From Gemmiger formicilis (GTDB taxonomy: Bacteria; Bacillota; Clostridia; Oscillospirales; Ruminococcaceae), in assembly GCF_016901605.1 (NCBI RefSeq), contig NZ_JACJKP010000003.1, forward strand, positions 1 through 43,720: DNA of 43,720 nucleotides, given 5' to 3'. The notes beneath the pieces were generated by a model. The model was not told the DNA's origin and searched no databases. It was given only the letters and a program-made list of their open reading frames with translations. A program made the position numbers and the translations under genes. Shown here one piece after another: positions 16,885 through 24,346 of this stretch (its first letter is position 1; each line of letters begins with the position of its first letter).

Positions 16885-18345
16885 ATGCCAGACAGCGAAA
16901 AGAAAGCGTCCGCCGGGCAGAGCTTTGCGGGCAACGTGATGAAATATTCGGTGGCCACCTATCTGGGTTTTGTGATCACCGGCGTGGCCCTCATCGTCAA
17001 AGGCCTGCTGCCCAGCGAGGTGCTGGGCGCCCCGGTCACCTTTATGACCTACACCGCCACCTTTATGAACATCGGCATCCTGGGATTGGACCAGGCATTG
17101 CTGCGCTTTTACCACGAGCCCCCCGCCGGAGCCAAACCCCGGCAGCTCTTTGCCGGGTGTACCCGCCTTTCGGTGGCGTTCATGCTGGCGCTGGGCGTGG
17201 TGTGCAGCCTGTTTTTTGCCCGGCCCCTGGCCGCCGCCCTGGGCCTCGGCACCGCCGGGCCCGGCATCATTCCGTTGCTGTTTGTAAATGCCGGGCTGTA
17301 CATGCTGGTGCGGTACCTGAACGTATTGCTCCGGCTGGAAAACGACCTGCGGGCCTACACCGCCGAGACCCTGTGGATGCAGACCTGCTACAACCTGATC
17401 TACCTGCTGCCGGGCTTCTTCACCTCCAATGTGACCATCCTGGCATTGGCGGCCATCCTCAGCTTCGGCGTGGTGGTCATTGCCTTCGGGTTCAAGTACC
17501 GGGCCGCCGCTTTCAGCGATCTGCCCGCTCCCATGGCTGCCGGCATCGCCCGCACCGTGCTGCCCTACGGCATCGCCCTGGCCCCGGCCCAGATTTTGTT
17601 CAGCCTGTCCAGCGGCGTCTGCCTTTCCTTCATCAGCAACTACTGCGGCGACAACGCCCAGGGCCTGTTTGCCTTCGGCTACAGCCTGGCCCAGCTGGTC
17701 ACCGCCATCCAGGCAGGTTTTTCCACCTACTGGGGGCCTTACGTTTACGCCCATTACCGGGAGGAACAGGAGCGCATCGCCCGGGTGCATGACATCCTGA
17801 ATCTGCTGATCTTCGGGTTCTTCTGCGTGCTGGTCATGTTCGAGGACATCGTGTTCTGGATCTTTGCCAACAAACGGGACTGCCTGGCCATCTTCCCCCT
17901 GCTGATGCTGGCCGTGGTGTTCACCATCCTGTGCGAGGGCACCGTCTACGGCAACTCCATCGCCCGCAAACCCTGGCACGATACCATCGGCATTGCCATC
18001 GGCGCGGCAAGCAACTTTGTGCTCTGCTCGGTGCTGGTGCCCTCCATGGGGCTTACCGGTGCAGCCCTTTCCCTGGCTGCCAGCAACGGTCTGGCCTTTT
18101 TGTACCGCACCGTCACCGGCCAGATGTACTACCGCACCATTCCCAGCTTTGCCAAAACCGTTTCGGGCTTCCTGCTGGCCTTTGCGGTAACGGCCGCCGG
18201 TACCCTGCTGTGGCAGCATTTTGTGCTCAAGTTCCTGCTGGCGGGCACCACCCTGTTTATCTATTGCACCCTGTACCGCACCCAGCTCATCAAATTGTGG
18301 CAGATGGGCCTGGGCATCCTGCGGAGCATTCTTTCCAAAAAGTAA
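16885..18345 (+). CDS. Oligosaccharide flippase (Wzx/PST family)
   Basis: A 486-residue protein with about 12-14 hydrophobic helices and the MOP-superfamily look of polysaccharide flippases (opening SFAGNVMKYSVATYLGFVITG). It should carry a lipid-linked saccharide across the membrane. The ATG at 16885 has AAGGAGG 7 nt upstream; an earlier in-frame ATG at 16861 lacks a ribosome site and would overlap the previous gene. With the GT-B-like and O-acylation genes it completes an export module, but no polymerase is present. Confidence 0.85.
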   Translation: MPDSEKKASAGQSFAGNVMKYSVATYLGFVITGVALIVKGLLPSEVLGAPVTFMTYTATFMNIGILGLDQALLRFYHEPPAGAKPRQLFAGCTRLSVAFMLALGVVCSLFFARPLAAALGLGTAGPGIIPLLFVNAGLYMLVRYLNVLLRLENDLRAYTAETLWMQTCYNLIYLLPGFFTSNVTILALAAILSFGVVVIAFGFKYRAAAFSDLPAPMAAGIARTVLPYGIALAPAQILFSLSSGVCLSFISNYCGDNAQGLFAFGYSLAQLVTAIQAGFSTYWGPYVYAHYREEQERIARVHDILNLLIFGFFCVLVMFEDIVFWIFANKRDCLAIFPLLMLAVVFTILCEGTVYGNSIARKPWHDTIGIAIGAASNFVLCSVLVPSMGLTGAALSLAASNGLAFLYRTVTGQMYYRTIPSFAKTVSGFLLAFAVTAAGTLLWQHFVLKFLLAGTTLFIYCTLYRTQLIKLWQMGLGILRSILSKK

Positions 18346-18369
18346 ACCGTCTGAAAAGAGGAGTCAACC

Positions 18370-18948
18370 ATGAAACATTGCGGCACCCAGGAGCTGGAAA
18401 CCGGCCGCCTTGTATTGCGGCGGCTGTCGGTGGATGACAGCGAAATGATGTACAACAACTGGGCCAGCGACCCGGAAGTGACCCGGTACCTGCGGTGGAA
18501 TGCCCACCGCACCTGGACCGAAACGGCGGAGCTGCTCAACGAATGGGAAAAACATTACCCCGACCCTGCCTATTACCAGTGGGGCATTGTGGAAAAACGC
18601 AGCGGCGTGCTGTTCGGCACCATCAGCCTGTTTTCGGCGGTGGATATGAAAACCGGATGGCACCTGAACACCGAACGCCTTGGCCCCACCTGGGAGACCG
18701 GCTATGCCCTGGGCCGCAAGTGGTGGAACAAAGGCTATGCCACCGAGGCCCTGTGTGCCGTGCGGGACTACTGGTTCGACACGGTGGGCGCCCTGTGGCT
18801 GGCAGCCTGCCATGCCAACGACAACATTGCCAGCAGCGCCGTGCTGCAAAAGGCAGGGTTCGTGTATGACCACGACATCACCGACCACAAATTTGACGGC
18901 ACCCCGGTACCCTGCCGGGCGTACCATCTGATCAAAGAGGATTTATGA
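18370..18948 (+). CDS. GNAT N-acetyltransferase, RimJ/RimL type
   Basis: A 192-residue acetyltransferase with the GNAT order: ETGRLVLRRLSVDD at the N-terminus, and the acetyl-CoA loop region ETGYALGRKWWNKGYATEAL (about 115-135), followed by ANDNIASSAVLQKAGF, the C-terminal signature of this subgroup. Family members acetylate ribosomal proteins, antibiotics or small amines; the target is unknown. The stop overlaps the hflX start by 4 bp (ATGA), so translation is coupled to hflX. Confidence 0.88.
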   Translation: MKHCGTQELETGRLVLRRLSVDDSEMMYNNWASDPEVTRYLRWNAHRTWTETAELLNEWEKHYPDPAYYQWGIVEKRSGVLFGTISLFSAVDMKTGWHLNTERLGPTWETGYALGRKWWNKGYATEALCAVRDYWFDTVGALWLAACHANDNIASSAVLQKAGFVYDHDITDHKFDGTPVPCRAYHLIKEDL

Positions 18949-20228
18949 GCGAGATTACCTTGGATTTCGGCACCACGGCCCAGAAGCAGACCCAGGGGGA
19001 GGCCATCCCCGTGGTATTGCTGGCACTGGACCAGGGCCGGTACGACATGACCCGCAGCCTGGACGAACTGCGGGCACTGGCTGACGCCAACGGCATGGAG
19101 GCAGTGGCCGAGGTGGTGCAGAAGCGCGCCGTTCCGGAAGCCGCCACCATGCTGGGGGAAGGCAAAGTGGCCGAAGCACGGCTGGTCTGCCAGAACCTGA
19201 ACGCCCAAGCCGCCATTTTTGACGGCGAACTGACCGGCAGCCAGATCCGCAACCTGTCGGCGGCGCTGCAGGTGGAGGTGCTGGATCGCACCATGCTGAT
19301 CCTGGAGATTTTCCGGGCCAGAGCCACCACCAACGAAGGCAAGCTGCAGACCGAACTGGCCACCCTGCGCTATCAGCTGCCCCGCCTGCAGGGGCTGGGC
19401 GAAAGCCTGAGCCGCCAGGGCGGCGGTGGCGGCGGCGGTGCCGGTGCCCGCCGCGGCGCCGGTGAAACGAAACTGGAACTGGACCGCCGGCACCTGCACC
19501 AGCGCATCGAACACCTGGAAGGCAAACTGCGGGAGATGGAAAAGCGCCGGGGTGAAACCCGCCGCGCCCGCCGCAAGAATAACGTGCCGGTGATTGCCCT
19601 GGTGGGCTACACCAACGTGGGCAAATCCAGCCTGCTGAACGCCCTGTGCGGGGAACAGATTTTTGAAGCGGACATGCTGTTCGCCACCCTGGACCCCACC
19701 GCCCGCAAGCTGACGCTGCCCAGCGGGCTGCAGGTCATTCTGGTGGACACCGTCGGCTTTGTAAGCCGCCTGCCCCACCACCTGGTGGAAGCCTTCAAGA
19801 GCACCCTGGAGGAAGCAGCCTTTGCGGATGTGATCGTAAAGGTGGCCGATGCTTCCGACCCCCAGGCCACGGAACAGCTTTCGGTCACCGATGAGGTGCT
19901 GGGCACGCTGGATTGCGGGGATATTCCCCAGCTGGTGGTCTACAACAAATGCGACGCCGCCAACCTGACGGCCTTTGACCCGGCCATGCTGCTGACCAGC
20001 GCCAAGACCGGCCGCGGATTGCCGGAACTGCTGGCCCGCCTGGACGAGGAACTGGCCCACCGGGTACGCACCATTGAGGTGGTGCTGCCCTACGACAAGC
20101 TGGCGCTGGCAGACATCCTGCGCAGCCGGGGCAGCGTTCTGGCCGAAGAATACCGGGATACCGGCGTCTATTACCAGGGCACCGTAAAGATCGATGATCT
20201 GCATCGGTTTGAGCCCTACCTGATCTAA
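18945..20228 (+). CDS. hflX: GTPase HflX
   Basis: A 427-residue ribosome-associated GTPase that splits stalled or hibernating ribosomes. The HflX N-terminal domain (about 20-155) leads into a seven-glycine linker (159-165) and the GAGETKLELDRR helix, then the G domain with G1 GYTNVGKS (221-228), G3 DTVGF and an NKCD-type G4. The short C-terminal domain is present. The glycine run before the conserved GAGET is typical of the family. It is coupled to the GNAT gene upstream, and gltX downstream has its own promoter. Confidence 0.95.
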   Translation: MSEITLDFGTTAQKQTQGEAIPVVLLALDQGRYDMTRSLDELRALADANGMEAVAEVVQKRAVPEAATMLGEGKVAEARLVCQNLNAQAAIFDGELTGSQIRNLSAALQVEVLDRTMLILEIFRARATTNEGKLQTELATLRYQLPRLQGLGESLSRQGGGGGGGAGARRGAGETKLELDRRHLHQRIEHLEGKLREMEKRRGETRRARRKNNVPVIALVGYTNVGKSSLLNALCGEQIFEADMLFATLDPTARKLTLPSGLQVILVDTVGFVSRLPHHLVEAFKSTLEEAAFADVIVKVADASDPQATEQLSVTDEVLGTLDCGDIPQLVVYNKCDAANLTAFDPAMLLTSAKTGRGLPELLARLDEELAHRVRTIEVVLPYDKLALADILRSRGSVLAEEYRDTGVYYQGTVKIDDLHRFEPYLI

Positions 20229-20229
20229 G

Positions 20230-20258
20230 TTGACAGGTCCCCTCCGGGCCGCTATACT
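20230..20258 (+). promoter_or_regulatory. Sigma-A type promoter of gltX
   Basis: A perfect TTGACA (20230-20235) and TATACT (20253-20258) are 17 bp apart. The -35 box starts 2 bp after the hflX stop codon, and the leader to gltX is only about 35 nt. Confidence 0.85.
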
Positions 20259-20299
20259 TTCGATAGAAACACAGTACAAAGAACAAAGGGGTTTTGTTT

Positions 20300-21745
20300 A
20301 TGGCATCCAACGTACGCACCCGCTTTGCGCCGTCGCCCACCGGCTATATGCACGTAGGCAACCTGCGCACCGCGCTGTACACCTATCTGCAGGCCCGCCA
20401 CAATGGCGGCACCTTTATCCTGCGCATTGAGGACACCGACCAGGGCCGTCTGGTGGAAGGCGCCACCGATATCATCTACGGCACCCTGCGCGCCACCGGC
20501 CTGACCTGGGACGAAGGCCCGGACATCGGCGGTCCCGTGGGCCCCTACGTACAGAGCGAACGCATGGGCATGTTCAAGCAGTATGCGGAGCAGCTGGTAA
20601 AGGAAGGCAAGGCTTATTACTGCTTCTGCACCGAGGAGCGGCTGAACGAGCTGCACGAGGCACAGCGCGCCGCCGGTGAGATGACCCACTACGACGGCCA
20701 CTGCCGCAACCTGAGCGAAGAGGAAGTGGCGGCCAAGCTGGCGGCAGGCGAACCCTATGTCATCCGCCAGAAGATTCCCGAGAGCGGCGTGGCGGGCTTT
20801 GACGATGTGGTCTACGGCCACATTGAGGTGAACGTCAGCGAACTGGACGACCAGATCCTGATCAAGACCGACGGCATGCCCACCTACAACTTTGCCAACG
20901 TGGTGGACGATCACCTGATGGGCATTTCCCACGTGATCCGCGGCAGCGAGTACCTGTCCTCCACCCCCAAATACAACCTGCTGTATGAGGCTTTCGGCTG
21001 GGAGAAACCCATCTACGTCCACTGCCCGCCGGTCATGAAGGACGCCCAGAACAAGCTGTCCAAGCGCAACGGCGACGCCAGCTACCAGGACCTGGTGGCC
21101 AAAGGCTATCTGCCCCAGGCGGTGCTGAACTATCTGCTGCTGCTGGGCTGGGCCCCGGAAGGCGAGCAGGAGATCTTCACCCTGGACGAGATGATCAAGA
21201 TCTGGGACCCCAGCCGCATTTCCAAGTCCCCGGCCATCTTTGACCCGCTGAAGCTGCGGGCCATCAACGCGGCGTACATCCGCGCCCTGCCGGCGGAGGA
21301 GTTCCGCCGTCTGGCCGACCCGTTCATTGACAGCGCCGTGCATCGCGACATTGACCGCGACCTGCTGTGCGCCAACCTGCAGCCCCGCTGCGAAGTGCTG
21401 GAGGATATTCCCCCGCAGCTGGATTTCTTTGACGCGGTGGTGCCCTATGATGCGGAGCTGTACCGCAACAAGAAGCAGAAAACCACCCCGGAAAGCGCCA
21501 AAGAGGCCCTGACCGCCCTGCTGCCGGTGCTGGAAGGCATGGCAGACTGGAACCGGGATGCCATCTTTGAAGCCTGCAAGGTGCTGGCCGAGCAGATGGA
21601 GAAAAAGAACGGCTGGCTGCTGTATCCCCTGGGCATCGCGCTCTCCGGCAAGAGCCGTACCCCGGGCGGCGGCACCGACCTGGCCGCCATGCTGGGCAAG
21701 GAGGAAACCCTGGCCCGCGTACGCACCGCCCTGGCGGCACTGTAA
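20300..21745 (+). CDS. gltX: Glutamyl-tRNA synthetase
   Basis: A 481-residue class I aminoacyl-tRNA synthetase that charges tRNA-Glu, and in bacteria lacking GlnRS also tRNA-Gln. The HIGH-type signature is RFAPSPTGYMHVGNLRTAL near residue 10 and the KMSKS-type loop is KLSKRNG near 255. The Rossmann fold and the GluRS catalytic insert with YCFCTEERL are intact, and the helical anticodon-binding region follows. The ATG at 20300 has AAGGGG 8 nt upstream; a TTG 6 bp earlier is less well placed. Its transcript probably ends in the structured element that follows. Confidence 0.97.
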   Translation: MASNVRTRFAPSPTGYMHVGNLRTALYTYLQARHNGGTFILRIEDTDQGRLVEGATDIIYGTLRATGLTWDEGPDIGGPVGPYVQSERMGMFKQYAEQLVKEGKAYYCFCTEERLNELHEAQRAAGEMTHYDGHCRNLSEEEVAAKLAAGEPYVIRQKIPESGVAGFDDVVYGHIEVNVSELDDQILIKTDGMPTYNFANVVDDHLMGISHVIRGSEYLSSTPKYNLLYEAFGWEKPIYVHCPPVMKDAQNKLSKRNGDASYQDLVAKGYLPQAVLNYLLLLGWAPEGEQEIFTLDEMIKIWDPSRISKSPAIFDPLKLRAINAAYIRALPAEEFRRLADPFIDSAVHRDIDRDLLCANLQPRCEVLEDIPPQLDFFDAVVPYDAELYRNKKQKTTPESAKEALTALLPVLEGMADWNRDAIFEACKVLAEQMEKKNGWLLYPLGIALSGKSRTPGGGTDLAAMLGKEETLARVRTALAAL

Positions 21746-21756
21746 CCTGAATCAAA

Positions 21757-21938
21757 AGGGGGAACGGGCCCGCACGGCAATTGCCTGCCGGGCCTGTTCC
21801 CCCTCTTTGGAATCCCCCTCGACAAAATTTTACCCAAAACCGCGCACTCGGCCTTTGGGCCTCGCACACAATTTCGGGTAAAATTTCCCTGTCGGTGTTC
21901 CCATCGTCGGCACATGTCCGCTGATGGGAACTTTTTTT
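21757..21938 (+). repeat. Structured intergenic element, copy B
   Basis: Three hairpins as in copy A. Hairpin 1 has an outer AAAGGGGGAAC stem and an inner core around CGCACGGC..TGCCTGCCGGG. Hairpin 2 has a perfect 11-bp stem AAATTTTACCC/GGGTAAAATTT. Hairpin 3 (21897-21905 with 21923-21931) has the loop ATCGTCGGCACATGTCCGC. Hairpin 3 runs directly into seven T, so here it can serve as the gltX terminator. Confidence 0.65.
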
Positions 21939-21982
21939 ATTCTTTCTGTGTAAAGGCGTACCAAAAGAACTTTCCATGAAAA

Positions 21983-22018
21983 AGCAGAGGCCCGTGGCAT
22001 CCGCCACGGACCTCTGCT
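21983..22018. terminator. Bidirectional terminator between gltX and the EF-G paralogue
   Basis: A 15-16 bp stem with one mismatch (AGCAGAGG-CCGTGGC) and loop ATCC has A5 before it and T5 after it, so it can stop transcription from either side. It lies between two convergent genes. Confidence 0.85.
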
Positions 22019-22038
22019 TTTTGTTTGGAGTTTCTTTG

Positions 22039-22062
22039 GTTCTTTCTTTGCAAAGAAAGAAC
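22039..22062. repeat. 24-bp perfect palindrome past the EF-G paralogue
   Basis: The half GTTCTTTCTTTG is followed immediately by its exact reverse complement. It lies between the bidirectional terminator and the EF-G paralogue stop, beside a small TCCCC/GGGGA hairpin. It could be a further 3' processing or terminator structure. Confidence 0.6.
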
Positions 22063-22085
22063 AGGAACAAGTCCCCTTCCGGGGA

Positions 22086-24161
22086 TTATTCGTCGTCGGC
22101 GAAGTTGCCCAGCGCCTTGGCCTGTTCAATCACCTTGGCTTCCAGCATCTGGGGCAGGACCTCATACCGCACGAAATCGAAGGTATACCAGCCGCGGCCC
22201 TGGGTCAGCTGCCGCAGGAAGGTAGTGAAATCCTGCATTTCGGCCATGGGCACTTCCGCTTCCACCACCTGCATGCCGTCGTCGTCCGGGTTCATGCCCA
22301 GCACGCGGCCGCGCCGCTTGGTAACCTCACCCATAATATCGCCGGTGTTGTCCGCCGGGACGTGCGCCTGCAGGGCGCCGATGGGTTCCAGCAGCACGGG
22401 GCCAGCCTCGGGCACCGCAGCCTTATACGCCAGCTTGGCGGCCATAATGAACGCCATTTCGCTGGAGTCTACGGGATGGTAGCTGCCGTCCAGCAGGGTG
22501 GCTTTCATGCCCACCATGGGATACCCGGCCAGCACGCCGTGCTCGGCAGCCTGGCGGACACCCTTTTCTACCGCCGGGAAGAAGTTCTTCGGCACGCTGC
22601 CGCCGAACACGTTCTCGGCAAATTCAATGGTTTCGCCCTCGATGGGCTCGAACTGAATCCACACATCACCGAACTGGCCGTGACCGCCGGTCTGCTTCTT
22701 GTGGCGGCCCTGGGCCTTGCAGCTCTTGCGGATGGATTCACGGTAAGCGACCCGCGGGGTTTCCAGCGTGATCTCGACACCGAACTTATTCTTGAGCTTG
22801 GCAAGCGCCACTTCGAGATGCTGGGTCCCCAGACCGCTGATGATCTGCTGTTTGGTTTCGGGGTCCACCACAAAGGTGATGGCCGGATCTTCTTCAATCA
22901 GGCGGGCCAGCGCACCGGAAACTTTGCCTTCGTCGCCCTTCTTGGCCACCTTGACCGCCATGCGGTAGCTGGCAATGGGGTAGGAAGGCGCCGGCAGGGC
23001 TACCACACGGGCAGGATCGCACAGGGTGTCGCCGGTTTTGGCCGTGGCCAGTTTGGCCACCGCACCGATGTCACCGGTGGTGATGGCCGCGGTATCGGTC
23101 TGCTTTTTGCCGCAGATGGTCAGGGTCTTGCCCAGGCGCTCCGGCTGACCGGTGCGGCTGTTCACCACGTTGCTGGTGGCCGTCAGCTTGCCGGACAAAA
23201 CCTTGATGAAGCTCAGCTTGCCCACGAACGGGTCCGCCACCGTCTTGAACACATAGGCGCAAAGGGGTGCATCCGGGTCGGCGGTCACTTCCACCGGCTC
23301 GCCGTCCTTGGTCTCGCCCACGGCTGCGGCGGTGTCGGCGCCGGGCAGCAGCACGTTCATGTTGTATAGCAGCATATCCAGCGCCTGGTTGTTCACGGCA
23401 CTGCCGCAGAACACCGGGGTGATCTGGCCGCTGCGCACGCCGGTAGCCATGCCCTGTACGATCTCTTCCGTGGTGAAGGGTTCGCCTTCAAAGAATTTTT
23501 CCATCAGGGCCTCGTCGGTCTCGGCGATGGCCTCGCTCATGGCCTGGATCAACCCCTCAAAACGGTGGCCGATGTCGGGCAGGTCGATCTGGATCTGCTT
23601 GCCGCCCTCATACTTGAAGGCCTTCTGGCTGAACAGATTGATGTATGCAACGGTGCCGTCGTCCAGACGAACGGGCACCACACAGGGGCAGACACTGGGT
23701 CCGAACTGGATCTTCATCTGCTCCAGGATCTTGAAATAGTCGGCGTTTTCGAGGTCGGTCTTGGTCACAAAGATCATCCGCGCCTTGTTGTTCTTGCAGG
23801 CCAGGCGGTAGGCTTTCTCGGCACCTACGCTGACGCCCGAACGGCCCGATACGCAGATCAGCACACTCTCGGCAGCCATGACACCCTCAGCGGCGCCGGT
23901 CTCAAAGTCAAACAGACCCGGGGTATCGATCAGGTTGTACTTGATGCCCTGATACTCTACCGGAACCACGCTGGAATTCAGCGATGCTTTGCGGCGTACT
24001 TCTTCGGGGTCAAAGTCACTGGTGGTGGTGCCGTCTTCCACACGGCCCATGCGCTCGGTCGCACCGCTCAGATACAGCAATGCTTCGGTCAGCGTCGTCT
24101 TACCGCACCCGGCATGACCGGCCACCAGAATGTTGCGGATGTCTTTGCTTGCATAGTCCAT
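22086..24161 (-). CDS. Elongation factor G-like translational GTPase (second EF-G type)
   Basis: A 691-residue protein with the EF-G domain order: G domain, domain II, and domains III-V at the C-terminus (from about 400). G1 is GHAGCGKTT (about 15-23), G3 is DTPGLFDF and G4 reads TKTD instead of NKxD. Such divergent paralogues exist beside the main fusA in many Gram-positive bacteria; their role is unclear and some assist ribosome recycling or translation under stress. Residues 450-550 include the HKKQTGGHGQFGDVWIQFEP block typical of EF-G domain IV. A main fusA would be expected elsewhere in the genome. The ATG is preceded by AGAGG at 11 nt. Confidence 0.88.
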   Translation of the reverse strand: MDYASKDIRNILVAGHAGCGKTTLTEALLYLSGATERMGRVEDGTTTSDFDPEEVRRKASLNSSVVPVEYQGIKYNLIDTPGLFDFETGAAEGVMAAESVLICVSGRSGVSVGAEKAYRLACKNNKARMIFVTKTDLENADYFKILEQMKIQFGPSVCPCVVPVRLDDGTVAYINLFSQKAFKYEGGKQIQIDLPDIGHRFEGLIQAMSEAIAETDEALMEKFFEGEPFTTEEIVQGMATGVRSGQITPVFCGSAVNNQALDMLLYNMNVLLPGADTAAAVGETKDGEPVEVTADPDAPLCAYVFKTVADPFVGKLSFIKVLSGKLTATSNVVNSRTGQPERLGKTLTICGKKQTDTAAITTGDIGAVAKLATAKTGDTLCDPARVVALPAPSYPIASYRMAVKVAKKGDEGKVSGALARLIEEDPAITFVVDPETKQQIISGLGTQHLEVALAKLKNKFGVEITLETPRVAYRESIRKSCKAQGRHKKQTGGHGQFGDVWIQFEPIEGETIEFAENVFGGSVPKNFFPAVEKGVRQAAEHGVLAGYPMVGMKATLLDGSYHPVDSSEMAFIMAAKLAYKAAVPEAGPVLLEPIGALQAHVPADNTGDIMGEVTKRRGRVLGMNPDDDGMQVVEAEVPMAEMQDFTTFLRQLTQGRGWYTFDFVRYEVLPQMLEAKVIEQAKALGNFADDE

Positions 24162-24346
24162 GAATCGTCAAACCTCTTTTCGCGCCGGGGCTTTTACGCG
24201 CGCCCTGCGGCGTAGAATTATGGTGAATTTGAACATTTCTCACCGATTGATACTACTTTACCACATATTTGTGGAATTTTAAACAGTTTTTTCTGATTTT
24301 CTTGAAATATTTTTAGGCAGTTGACAAATCTATCCCCCTCCCTGCT

